64,000 nucleotides of DNA from Pseudonocardia sp. EC080619-01 (GTDB lineage: Bacteria; Actinomycetota; Actinomycetes; Mycobacteriales; Pseudonocardiaceae), in assembly GCF_001420995.1 (NCBI RefSeq), contig NZ_CP012184.1, positions 4,758,501 through 4,822,500 on the forward strand, read 5' to 3'. Position numbers and translations under genes: made by a program. Shown here in pieces: positions 8,149-16,260 of this stretch. Positions within the stretch are counted from its first letter, which is position 1. Each line of letters begins with the position of its first letter. The notes beneath the pieces are model-generated. The model saw nothing but the letters and a program-made list of their open reading frames with translations, had not been told where the DNA came from and made no database searches.

Positions 8149-8172
8149 CAGTAGACGGTATACCGTCTACTG
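8149..8172. promoter_or_regulatory. 24-bp perfect palindrome, candidate GntR operator
   Basis: The left half CAGTAGACGGTA (8149-8160) is the exact reverse complement of TACCGTCTACTG (8161-8172). The centre GGTATACC and the string ACGGTATAC match the site at 4929-4937 beside the GntR gene. It ends 57 bases before the aminotransferase start, in the intergenic region shared with the divergent transporter operon. Confidence 0.65.
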
Positions 8173-8229
8173 GCGAGACCGAGATTTCGTGATGCGGAAG
8201 CACTCGGCACCGAGCGTGGAGGACGCACA

Positions 8230-9396
8230 ATGACGTACGCAGCAGGCCGCCACTTCCTGCAGATCCCCGGTCCCACGAACGTCCCGGACAGCGTGCTGCG
8301 GGCGATGTCGGCGCCGACGATCGACCACCGCGGGCCCGACTTCCAGGCACTCGGCCAGGAGCTGCTCCGCGACATCCGGCCGGTGTTCGGCACCACGAAC
8401 CCCGTGGTCATCTACCCGGCGACCGGCACGGGTGCCTGGGAGGCGGCGCTGGTCAACACGCTGAGCCCCGGCGACGCCGTGCTGACGTTCGAGACCGGTC
8501 ACTTCGCCACGCTCTGGCAGGAGATGGCCCGCGGGCTGGGCCTGGAGGTCGACTTCGTGCCGGGCGACTGGCGGCACGGCGCGGACCCCGCCGTCGTCGC
8601 CGAGCGGCTCGCCGCCGACACCGCGCACCGCATCAAGGCGGTCTGCGTGGTGCACAACGAGACCTCCACCGGCGTCACCAGCCGGGTGCCGGAGATCCGG
8701 GCGGCCATCGACGCCGCCGAGCACCCCGCCCTGCTGCTGGTCGACACCATCTCCTCGCTGGGGTCGATCGACTACCGGCACGACGAGTGGGGCGTCGACG
8801 TGACGGTGTCCGGCTCCCAGAAGGGCCTCATGCTGCCGCCGGGCATGAGCTTCAACGCGGTCAGCGACAAGGCCCTCGAGGCCTCCCGCACCGCGCGGCT
8901 GCCCCGGACGTTCTGGGACTGGGCCCCGATGCTGGCCGCCAACGAGCGCGGCTTCTTCCCCTACACGCCCAACACCAACCTCATGTACGGGCTGCGCGAG
9001 GCGCTGCGCCTGCTCTACGACGAGGGCCTGGAGAACGTCTTCGCCCGGCACACCCGGCACGCCGAGGCGACCCGCGCCGCCGTCCGCGGCTGGGGCCTGG
9101 AGGTCCTCTGCCTCGACGAGCGGGAACACTCCGGCGCGCTCACCGCGGTGCTGGTCCCCGCCGACGTCGACGCCGACAAGGTCCGCGCGATCATCCTCGA
9201 CCGCTACGACATGTCGCTCGGCGCCGGGCTGGGCAAGCTCGCCGGGAAGGTCTTCCGGATCGGGCACCTCGGCTCGTTCAACGACCTCACGCTGGCCGGG
9301 ACCCTGGCCGGCGTCCAGATGGGGCTGAACCTGGCCGGCGTGAAGATCGACCCGGGCGGCCTCGACGCCGCGCTGGAGCGCCTGCAGTCCGGCTGA
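8230..9396 (+). CDS. alanine--glyoxylate / serine--pyruvate-type aminotransferase
   Basis: 388 residues, full length for class V PLP aminotransferases of the AGXT group. HFLQIPGPTNVPDSVLRAM is the typical N-terminus; the PLP lysine lies in SGSQKGLMLPPG (about residue 198), and PATGTGAWEAAL binds the cofactor phosphate. GGAGGAC precedes the ATG at 8230. The enzyme would convert glyoxylate plus an amino donor to glycine, or act on serine and hydroxypyruvate, in the cytoplasm. It starts an operon with the oxidase fusion (64-base gap) and the FAH-fold gene. Placement with a glycolate-oxidase-like enzyme supports a glyoxylate role. Regulation by the 24-bp palindrome upstream is likely. Confidence 0.92.
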   Translation: MTYAAGRHFLQIPGPTNVPDSVLRAMSAPTIDHRGPDFQALGQELLRDIRPVFGTTNPVVIYPATGTGAWEAALVNTLSPGDAVLTFETGHFATLWQEMARGLGLEVDFVPGDWRHGADPAVVAERLAADTAHRIKAVCVVHNETSTGVTSRVPEIRAAIDAAEHPALLLVDTISSLGSIDYRHDEWGVDVTVSGSQKGLMLPPGMSFNAVSDKALEASRTARLPRTFWDWAPMLAANERGFFPYTPNTNLMYGLREALRLLYDEGLENVFARHTRHAEATRAAVRGWGLEVLCLDEREHSGALTAVLVPADVDADKVRAIILDRYDMSLGAGLGKLAGKVFRIGHLGSFNDLTLAGTLAGVQMGLNLAGVKIDPGGLDAALERLQSG

Positions 9397-9460
9397 GCCC
9401 CCGCCGGCCCGCGTCGCAGGAGCACCACCCGTCGCATCGTCGCGAGAGGACCCACCACCG

Positions 9461-12406
9461 ATGACCGCCGAGCTGACCCGTCCCGCCCGCCCGGCCCCCG
9501 CCTCCACCGGACTCGAGGACGCCCTGCGCGCCCGCGTGACCGGTGAGGTCGCCTTCGACGACTACTCCCGGCACCTGTTCTCCCGGGACGCCAGCATGTA
9601 CTCGATCATGCCGCTCGGTGTGGTCTTCCCCCGCACGCACGACGACGTCGCCGCGGCCGTCCGTATCGCGGGCGAGTTCGGCGTCCCGGTGGTCCCGCGC
9701 GGGGCAGGCACCAGCCTCGCGGGGCAGACCGTCGGCCCCGGCCTGGTGCTGGACATGTCCCGGCACCTCAACCGGATCGTCGAGATCGACCCGGAGGCGC
9801 GCACCGCCGTCGTCGAGGTGGGGGTGGTGCAGGACCAGCTCAACGCGCGCGCCGCCGAGCACGGGCTGATGTTCGGACCGGACACCTCCACCAGCAACCG
9901 GGCGACGATCGGCGGGATGCTCGGCAACAACTCGGCGGGCAGCGGGTCGCTCACCTTCGGGATGACGATCGACCACATCCGGGCGCTGGACGTCGTGCTG
10001 TCCGACGGCTCGACCGCCCGGCTCGAACCGGTCGACGAGGCCGAGCGGCTGCGGCGTGCGGCGGCCGACACCCTCGAGGGCCGGATCTACCGGGAGCTGC
10101 CGGAGCTGGTCACCGCGCACGAGAAGGCCATCGCGGAGGGCATGCCGCTGTTCTGGCGGCGGGCCTGCGGGTACCGGCTGGACCGGCTCGCCGGCTACGG
10201 CGAGGCCAACCCGTTCGACCTGGCGAAGTTCGTCGTCGGGGCGGAGGGGACGCTGGTGCTGGCCACCCGCGCCGTCGTCGACCTGGTGCCGAAGCCGAAG
10301 CGCACCGTGTACGCGGTCGGGCACTTCGACACCACGCACGGCGCGATCTCGGCGACCCTGGACGCGCTGAGCTGCGCGCCGCACCAGGTCGAGATGATGG
10401 ACAAGACGATCCTCGACCTGTCCCGGAAGAAGATCGAGTACGCCGACCTGGGCAACCACCTCGTCGGCGACCCGGCGGCGCTGCTGTTCGTGTCCTTCTC
10501 CGGCGACGAGATCGACGAGCTGTCCGCGAAGGTCGACGCCGTCGCCGCCCTGTGGGCCGAGCACGGGCACGGGTACCACACGCTCAAGCTGGTCACCCCG
10601 GCCGAGCAGGCGGCGCTGCTGAAGGTCCGCAAGTCCAGCCTCGGCCTGCTGATGGCCGCCGGTGAGGGGACGAAGCGCCCGCTGGCGTTCATCGAGGACA
10701 CCGCGGTCGCGCCCGAGCACCTGGCCGAGTACACGGAGCGGTTCGCCGCGATCCTCGACGCCCACGGGCTGGAGGCCGGCTTCTACGGCCACTGCTCGGT
10801 CGGCTGCCTGCACATCCGGCCCTTCGTCGACCTCACCGACCCGGAGCAGGTCGAGACGATGCGGGTGGTCGCCGAGAAGGTCAAGGACCTGGTCGCCGAG
10901 TACGGCGGCGTCAACTCCAGCGAGCACGGCGACGGCCTCGCCCGCTCGGAGTTCAACCGGGAGATCTTCGGCGACGAGCTCTACGAGGCGATGCAGCGGG
11001 TCAAGCGGATCTTCGACCCGGCCGGTGTCATGAACCCCGGCAAGATCGTCGACGCGCCGCCGATGACCGACAACCTGCGCGACCGCGACGCCCTGCCGCC
11101 CGCACCGCCGCTGACCACGGCGCTGTCGTTCGAGGTGATCGGCGGGCCGGGCGCGGGGATGCGGGACGTGGCGGACCGGTGCATGAACATCGGCCTGTGC
11201 CGCAAGACGACGGCCGGGGTGATGTGCCCGTCCTACCAGGTCACGCTGCAGGAGGAGCACTCCACGCGGGGCCGGGCGAACGCGCTGGTCAAGGCGCTGT
11301 CCGAGCCGGACCCGGCCGCCGCGCTCGGCGACGAGCGGCTGCACGAGATCCTCGACCTGTGCCTGGGCTGCAAGGCGTGCAAGAGCGAGTGCCCGATGAG
11401 CGTCGACATGGCGTCGCTGAAGTCGGAGGCGCTGCACCACCACCACGAGCAGCACGGCACGCCGCTGCGCTCGCGGATCTTCGGCGGGATCCGGGCACTG
11501 AACCGGCTCGGGTCGGCGACGGCGCCGCTGTCGAACCTGCCCGACCGGGTCCGCCCGCTGCGGGCGCTCATGGAGCGCACCGTCGGGATCACCGCGGCCC
11601 GGCCGATGCCCCGGTTCGTCCGGGACAACCTGGTGCGCTGGAACCGGCGCCGGGACCGGCCCGCGCCGGGCAGCGCCGGCACCGTGAACTGGCTCGCCGA
11701 CTCCTTCACCACCTACACCGAGCCGCACATCGGGCGCGCCGCGATCGAGCTCCTCGAACGTGCCGGATGGACCGTCGAGCTCGCCGGTGGCGGCTGCTGC
11801 GGGCGGTCCAGCCTGTCCAAGGGCATGCTCGACGACGCCCGTCGCAAGGCGTCCGGGCTGGTCACCTCGCTGGCCCGGGACACCGCGCCGGGATCACCGA
11901 TCGTCGGCTGCGAGCCGTCGTGTGTGTTCACCCTGCGGGACGAGACGCTGTCGCTGCTCGGGAACACCCCCGATGCGGAGCAGGTCGCCGGCCGGGTGCA
12001 GCAGGTCGAGGAGCTGCTGGTCGCCGCGATCGACGACGGCCGCCTCGTGCTGCCCGAGCGGTCCGGGCTGAGTGGGCGGCGGGTGGTCTTCCACGGGCAC
12101 TGCCACCAGAAGGCCGAGGTCGGCACCGCCGCGACCCTGGCCCTGCTGCGCCGGATCCCCGGCCTGGAGGTGTCCGAGATCGACTCCGGGTGCTGCGGGA
12201 TGGCCGGGTCGTTCGGGTTCGAGGCCGAGCACTACGAGACGTCGATGGCGGTCGGCCGGGACCGGCTGTTCCCGGCGATCGAGGCCGAGCCCGCCGACAC
12301 CCTCGTCGCCGCCACCGGGGTCTCCTGCCGGCAGCAGATCTTCCACGGCGTCGGGCGGACCGCCTGGCACCCGCTGGAGCTCGTCCGCACCGCGCTGGAG
12401 GGCTGA
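9461..12406 (+). CDS. FAD-linked 2-hydroxyacid oxidase fused to an Fe-S/CCG subunit (GlcD-GlcF-type)
   Basis: 981 residues, a two-part fusion. The N-terminal ~540 residues are a PCMH-type FAD oxidase: PRGAGTSLAGQTVG at about 78-91 binds FAD, followed by a GlcD-like C-terminal domain ending VMNPGKIVD. The rest resembles GlcF: cluster ligands C-x5-C-x8-CP (CMNIGLC...MCPSY, about 573) and CxxCxxCxxxCP (CLGCKACKSECP, about 634), then two CCG domains (GGGCCGRS about 778, DSGCCGMAGSFG about 910). Such proteins oxidise glycolate, D-lactate or D-2-hydroxyglutarate and pass electrons to quinone at the membrane. The neighbouring aminotransferase favours glycolate or a related acid giving glyoxylate; D-lactate is an alternative. 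Confidence 0.9.
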   Translation: MTAELTRPARPAPASTGLEDALRARVTGEVAFDDYSRHLFSRDASMYSIMPLGVVFPRTHDDVAAAVRIAGEFGVPVVPRGAGTSLAGQTVGPGLVLDMSRHLNRIVEIDPEARTAVVEVGVVQDQLNARAAEHGLMFGPDTSTSNRATIGGMLGNNSAGSGSLTFGMTIDHIRALDVVLSDGSTARLEPVDEAERLRRAAADTLEGRIYRELPELVTAHEKAIAEGMPLFWRRACGYRLDRLAGYGEANPFDLAKFVVGAEGTLVLATRAVVDLVPKPKRTVYAVGHFDTTHGAISATLDALSCAPHQVEMMDKTILDLSRKKIEYADLGNHLVGDPAALLFVSFSGDEIDELSAKVDAVAALWAEHGHGYHTLKLVTPAEQAALLKVRKSSLGLLMAAGEGTKRPLAFIEDTAVAPEHLAEYTERFAAILDAHGLEAGFYGHCSVGCLHIRPFVDLTDPEQVETMRVVAEKVKDLVAEYGGVNSSEHGDGLARSEFNREIFGDELYEAMQRVKRIFDPAGVMNPGKIVDAPPMTDNLRDRDALPPAPPLTTALSFEVIGGPGAGMRDVADRCMNIGLCRKTTAGVMCPSYQVTLQEEHSTRGRANALVKALSEPDPAAALGDERLHEILDLCLGCKACKSECPMSVDMASLKSEALHHHHEQHGTPLRSRIFGGIRALNRLGSATAPLSNLPDRVRPLRALMERTVGITAARPMPRFVRDNLVRWNRRRDRPAPGSAGTVNWLADSFTTYTEPHIGRAAIELLERAGWTVELAGGGCCGRSSLSKGMLDDARRKASGLVTSLARDTAPGSPIVGCEPSCVFTLRDETLSLLGNTPDAEQVAGRVQQVEELLVAAIDDGRLVLPERSGLSGRRVVFHGHCHQKAEVGTAATLALLRRIPGLEVSEIDSGCCGMAGSFGFEAEHYETSMAVGRDRLFPAIEAEPADTLVAATGVSCRQQIFHGVGRTAWHPLELVRTALEG

Positions 12407-12409
12407 CGC

Positions 12410-13183
12410 GTGCGCGTCGTGCGGTACCGGGACGCCGGCGGCGCGGCCCGGCGGGGGAGCGTGGAGTCCTCGGCGGACGGCGACCTGGTGCGCGAGCTCG
12501 GCCCGGCCGGGCCGGGCGAGGTCGCGGGCAGGCTGGACGACGTGGCACTGCTCGCTCCGTGCGACCCGCGCACCATCGTGTGCGTCGGCAGCAACTATGC
12601 CTGCCAGGTCGAGGAGAAGGGGCGCGCCTGGCCGGAGCAGCCCGCGCTGTTCCTGAAGGCACCGAACGCCCTCGCCGCGCCGGGGCAGACGGTCCTGCGC
12701 CCGGCCGAGGTGGAGCGGCTGGAGTACGAGGGCGAGCTCGCGGTCGTGATCGGGCGGACCGCCCGGAGGGTCATCGAGCGCGATGCGATGGCCCACGTCT
12801 ACGGCCTGACCTGCGCCAACGATGTCACCGCACACGACTGGCGGTCCGACGGCCAGTGGACCAGGGCGAAGAGCGCCGACACCTTCCTCCCGCTCGGCCC
12901 GTGGATCGAGACCGGTGACGACGACGGCCCCGCCGACCGGCCGCGTGCCGTGCGGACCCGGCTCGGAGACCGGGTGGTGCAGGAGTCCGACACCGGAAAG
13001 ATGATCTTCTCGGTGCCCGAGATCCTGGCCTGGGTGACGCGGTGGATCACGCTGCAGCCCGGCGACGTCGTGCTCACCGGCAGCCCGGCCGGGGTGGGCC
13101 CGATGGCGCCGGGGGACCTCGTGACCGTCGAGATCGAGGGGCTCGGGGCGTTGAGCAATCCTGTGGGGGCCTCCGGCTCGTGA
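12410..13183 (+). CDS. fumarylacetoacetate hydrolase (FAH) family protein
   Basis: 257 residues. FAH-fold motifs: CVGSNYACQVEEKG, the metal-ligand segment EYEGELAVVIGR (about 105-116), TCANDVTAHDW, KSADTFLPLGPW and TGSPAGVGPM. The family includes acylpyruvate hydrolases, oxaloacetate decarboxylases and 2-oxo-hept-3-ene-dioate isomerases; all act on 2-oxo or 2-hydroxy acids with a divalent metal. GTG at 12410 is three bases after the oxidase stop, so it is the third gene of that operon. The TGA stop (13181-13183) is embedded in the left arm of the following hairpin. The role is probably removal of a 2-oxo acid made by the pathway. Confidence 0.88.
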   Translation: MRVVRYRDAGGAARRGSVESSADGDLVRELGPAGPGEVAGRLDDVALLAPCDPRTIVCVGSNYACQVEEKGRAWPEQPALFLKAPNALAAPGQTVLRPAEVERLEYEGELAVVIGRTARRVIERDAMAHVYGLTCANDVTAHDWRSDGQWTRAKSADTFLPLGPWIETGDDDGPADRPRAVRTRLGDRVVQESDTGKMIFSVPEILAWVTRWITLQPGDVVLTGSPAGVGPMAPGDLVTVEIEGLGALSNPVGASGS

Positions 13184-13226
13184 GTGGAGAAGTCGGCCGG
13201 AACCGACTTCTCCACTCACGAGCCGG
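13173..13226. terminator. bidirectional hairpin terminator, GCTCGTGAGTGG family
   Basis: A 24-bp perfect stem (13173-13196 with 13203-13226) and a CCGGAA loop. The outer arm contains GCTCGTGAGTGG; the TGA in it is the stop codon of the FAH-fold gene on one strand and of the glycosyltransferase gene on the other. The same outer arm recurs at 43535-43582. Confidence 0.85.
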
Positions 13227-14382
13227 CGGGCCCGACCGGTTCCGGGGTGTCCAGCTCGGCGGGCGCCGGGGCGTCGGCGTGCCCGAGGGCGCTGCGGTAG
13301 ACGTCGCCGAGCTGCGCGGCCCAGCCGGACGCCTCGAAGCGGTCGAGGAACCGCTGCCGGGCCGCCGCCCCGTACCGGGCGCGCAGCTCCGGGTCGCGGG
13401 TCAGACGCACCAGCTCGTCGGCGATCCGCGACGACACCACCGGGGCCAGCGCACCGGTGTGCCGGGTGACGATCTCCGGGATCCCGCCGACCCGGGTCGC
13501 GACGGCGGGCGTACCGGTGCCGTGCCCGAGCACCAGCATCCGCGGCATCGTGTCGTGCCGGGTGGTGTGCAGCTGCACGTCGGCCGCCCGCAGCAGCTCG
13601 ACCGGGTCGGTGCTGCGGCGGAAGGCGACCCGGCCGGACAGGGCGTCGTCGCCCGCCACCCGGGACTCCAGCCACGGACGCAGCGGTCCGTCACCGCCCA
13701 GGACGACGGTGAGCGGCTCGTCCGGCGGTATCTCGGCGACGGCGTCGAGCAGCATGTCCTGGCCCTGTCCGCGCCGCATCGGCGCGACCGACACGGCGAC
13801 GACCTCGTTCTCGTCGACCCCGAGCCCGCGGCGCAGCCGGGCGGCGGCGTCGGGGGTCCCCACACCGGGGTCGGCCGCACCGTCCGGGATCACCGACAGC
13901 CCGGCGGTGGAGCCTGCGACCCGCCGGTACCAGTCCCGCTGCAGCACCGAGGTCGCGATCGTGCGTGTCATGAACCGGCGCCGGGCCAGCGTCTTCGCCG
14001 TCCGGCGGAGCTGGTCGCCGCGGTCGGCAGGCTGCTCGTGGATGTGGTGCAGCGTCGAGACCGCGGGGACCCGGAGCCGGGCCGCGGCGGCCGAGCCGAC
14101 GACGTCGGGCCGCAGGCCGTGGGTGTGCACGAGATCGACCCCGCGCTCGCGGAAGGCGGCGACGACCCGCAGGACCCCGCGCGGGTCCCACGGCGCCACG
14201 TTCAGCTCGACCGGCGGCGTGCCGGCCCGGGCGAGACGGGTCGCGATCCCGGTCGTGTCGGACGGGGCGAGTGCGACCACGACGATCTCGTAGCCGGCGC
14301 CGGGTGCGGCCTCGGCCAGGTCTGCCAGCGCGGCCGCGCAGCCACGAGGGTCGAGGGACTCGACGACATGTCCGATCTTCAC
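13216..14382 (-). CDS. glycosyltransferase, GT4-like GT-B fold
   Basis: 388 residues from GTG at 14382 (GGGAGGGAAGAAG upstream). The N-terminal part reads VKIGHVVESLDPRGCAAALA and DLVHTHGLRPDVVGSAAA, and the C-terminal donor-binding part VVLGGDGPLRPWLE, PRMLVLGHGTGTPAVATRVGG and PEIV, matching family 4 retaining glycosyltransferases. The usual EX7E motif is altered here (HDTMPRMLVLGHGTGTPAV, without the first glutamate), so activity may be modified. The gene stands alone, convergent with the FAH operon and divergent from cobF. Acceptor and sugar are unknown; cell-wall glycan or glycolipid synthesis is possible. Confidence 0.8.
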   Translation of the reverse strand: MKIGHVVESLDPRGCAAALADLAEAAPGAGYEIVVVALAPSDTTGIATRLARAGTPPVELNVAPWDPRGVLRVVAAFRERGVDLVHTHGLRPDVVGSAAAARLRVPAVSTLHHIHEQPADRGDQLRRTAKTLARRRFMTRTIATSVLQRDWYRRVAGSTAGLSVIPDGAADPGVGTPDAAARLRRGLGVDENEVVAVSVAPMRRGQGQDMLLDAVAEIPPDEPLTVVLGGDGPLRPWLESRVAGDDALSGRVAFRRSTDPVELLRAADVQLHTTRHDTMPRMLVLGHGTGTPAVATRVGGIPEIVTRHTGALAPVVSSRIADELVRLTRDPELRARYGAAARQRFLDRFEASGWAAQLGDVYRSALGHADAPAPAELDTPEPVGPAGS

Positions 14383-14556
14383 GGTCTTCTTCCCTCCCGG
14401 GGCGGTAGGGACATCGGTCGGCGGTCCGGACGACACTACCGAGTGACGACGGTCGGTGACGGATCGGAACGCTGCGCGCATCGGGCGACGGTCGCTCCAC
14501 GCTGCGGCCGGTCGGGGGAGCGCGGCGGGCCGTCGTGCGTCCATTACGGTCACGTC

Positions 14557-15351
14557 GTGCGTACGGTGCTGGTGATCGGAATCGGGGCGGGTGACCCGGA
14601 GCACCTCACCCTCCAGGCGGTGTCCGCCCTGCGGCGGGCCGACGTCGTCTTCGTCATCGACAAGGGCGACGTCAAGGACGACCTCCGGGCACTGCGCACC
14701 GGGATCCTCGACCGGCACCGGCCCGAGGGCGGGTACCGGCTCGTCACCGCGCCCGAGGTGGACCGCGACCGCGGCACCGAGGTCGAGCACGACGACGGGC
14801 GGTACCGCGACGTCGTCGTCGACTGGCAGGACCGGCGTGCCGAGCTGTACCGGCAGATGCTGACGACCGAGCTCGCCGACGGCGAGGTCGGCGCCTTCCT
14901 GGTCTGGGGCGACCCGTCGCTCTACGACGGCACCCTGCGCCTGCTCGACCGGGTGCTCGACGGCATCGACGGCGAGTGGTCGGTCGAGTCCGTCGCCGGG
15001 ATCTCCAGCGTGGCCGCGCTCGCCGCGGCGCACCGGCTGATCCTCAACCGGGTCGGCCGCTCCGTCCTGATCACGACCGGGCGCCGGATCGCCGAGGGGA
15101 TGCCCGACGACGTCGACGACGTCGTCGTCATGCTCGACGGCCGCACCGCCTTCGCCGGCCTCCCGCCCGAGCAGCGCGCCGACCTGCACATCTACTGGGG
15201 CGCCTACCTCGGCACCCCGGACGAGCTGCTGGTCGAGGGCCCGCTGGACGAGGTCGCCGGCGAGATCGCGGAGGTCCGTGCCGCCGCCCGCGAGCGCAAG
15301 GGATGGATCATGGACACCTACCTGCTGCGGCGGGGCGCCGACGAGCGCTGA
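14557..15351 (+). CDS. cobF: precorrin-6A synthase (deacetylating)
   Basis: 264 residues from GTG at 14557. It is a tetrapyrrole methylase: VLVIGIGAGDPEHLTLQAV at the N-terminus, VWGDPSLYDGTLRL at about 115 and SVAGISSVAALAAAHRL at about 145. The sequence KGDVKDDL and the C-terminal GWIMDTYLLRRG are typical of CobF, which methylates C-1 of precorrin-5 and releases acetate, a step unique to the aerobic cobalamin pathway. The GTG and 174-base upstream gap show no clear riboswitch. It lies away from the main cob cluster (25-35 kb) but in the same neighbourhood, consistent with scattered actinobacterial cob genes. Confidence 0.92.
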   Translation: MRTVLVIGIGAGDPEHLTLQAVSALRRADVVFVIDKGDVKDDLRALRTGILDRHRPEGGYRLVTAPEVDRDRGTEVEHDDGRYRDVVVDWQDRRAELYRQMLTTELADGEVGAFLVWGDPSLYDGTLRLLDRVLDGIDGEWSVESVAGISSVAALAAAHRLILNRVGRSVLITTGRRIAEGMPDDVDDVVVMLDGRTAFAGLPPEQRADLHIYWGAYLGTPDELLVEGPLDEVAGEIAEVRAAARERKGWIMDTYLLRRGADER

Positions 15352-15379
15352 GCACCGCGCAGCCGACGAGGAGGTCGTA

Positions 15380-15871
15380 ATGCGCTACGCCGACGGGCCC
15401 ACCACCGAGGCCGAGACCCGGGTCGACGCCGATCCGGTGGCGGTGTGGGAGCTGGTGACCGATCTCGGCTTCCTCAGCGGGGTCTCCACCGAGATGCAGC
15501 GCGCCGCGTGGGTCGGCGACGCCGCGCCGGGCCCCGGCGCCCGGATCCGTGGCGAGCACCGGCACGATGCCCGCGGTGAGTGGACGACCGTCTCCACGGT
15601 GACCGGCTGGGAGCCGGGCCGGGTCTTCGAGTGGACGGTCGAGCCCGACCAGGACGGCGGGGCCGCCGCCGTCTGGCGCTTCGAGCTGACCCCCGACGAC
15701 GGCGGTACCCGGCTGCGCCAGTGGGCGCGGATGGGGCCGGGGCCGTCCGGGCTGACCGAGGTGATCGCGACCCGTCCCGAGCTGGAGGAGCGCATCGTCG
15801 CCGGCCGGCTGCGGGAGTGGCAGGCCGGCATGGAGCGCAACCTCGAGGCGGTACACGAGCAGGTCCGCTGA
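15380..15871 (+). CDS. SRPBCC family (START/polyketide cyclase-like) protein
   Basis: 163 residues. The pattern TEAETRVDADPVAVWELVTD, GPGARIRGEHRH, TVSTVTGWEPGRVFEWTVE and TRLRQWARMGPG is that of the SRPBCC ligand-binding fold, closest to Polyketide_cyc2-type proteins. CGAGGAGGTCGTA precedes ATG at 15380. It follows cobF by 28 bases and may be co-transcribed. The ligand is unknown; these proteins bind hydrophobic molecules in a deep cavity. A 16-bp palindrome follows 29 bases after its stop. Confidence 0.85.
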   Translation: MRYADGPTTEAETRVDADPVAVWELVTDLGFLSGVSTEMQRAAWVGDAAPGPGARIRGEHRHDARGEWTTVSTVTGWEPGRVFEWTVEPDQDGGAAAVWRFELTPDDGGTRLRQWARMGPGPSGLTEVIATRPELEERIVAGRLREWQAGMERNLEAVHEQVR

Positions 15872-16260
15872 CGCTCGCCGTCACCCGTCCGGGACGTGAG
15901 CGCAGGAATTCCTGCGACGAACCGTCACCATGAGCGGGTCCGGTCGTTGATCCATGGGGACATCCGGCGAACCTGAGAACACTCAGCGTGTTCGTCGTAG
16001 ATCGTTGCGCTGTTCGGCGCAATGTCCCGTGCGTTCGTCGTGCCGCGCTGTCGGATGATCGCTCCGGTCGTCGTCACCCTCTCAGGAACGCAACCTGTGG
16101 CCCGCGGGTTACCTAACGTCGCCGACCGGACGAGCCGGGCGAACCGGCACGCTCCGGCCGCTCCCACGGGTGCTCCCGCACCCGGCCGCGCCGGTCGCCC
16201 GCGCCGTCCTCCGATGCTCCCCAGCGCGTCGCCCCCCGGCGACCGGAAGGACTGCTCGAG
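15872..16260. other. intergenic region with a 16-bp palindrome (15901-15916)
   Basis: This 389-base gap separates the SRPBCC gene from the secreted repetitive protein. CGCAGGAATTCCTGCG (15901-15916) is a perfect palindrome; it could be an operator or part of a terminator. The rest is less GC-rich than its surroundings around 15930-16110, as expected for a promoter region. No convincing gene was seen on either strand. Confidence 0.4.

Noticed and set aside
14383..15189. A minus-strand extension of the glycosyltransferase frame through cobF
   Set aside because: The extension overlaps cobF in antisense and contains no recognisable domain; the GTG at 14382 has a ribosome site and the start of a Rossmann-like fold.
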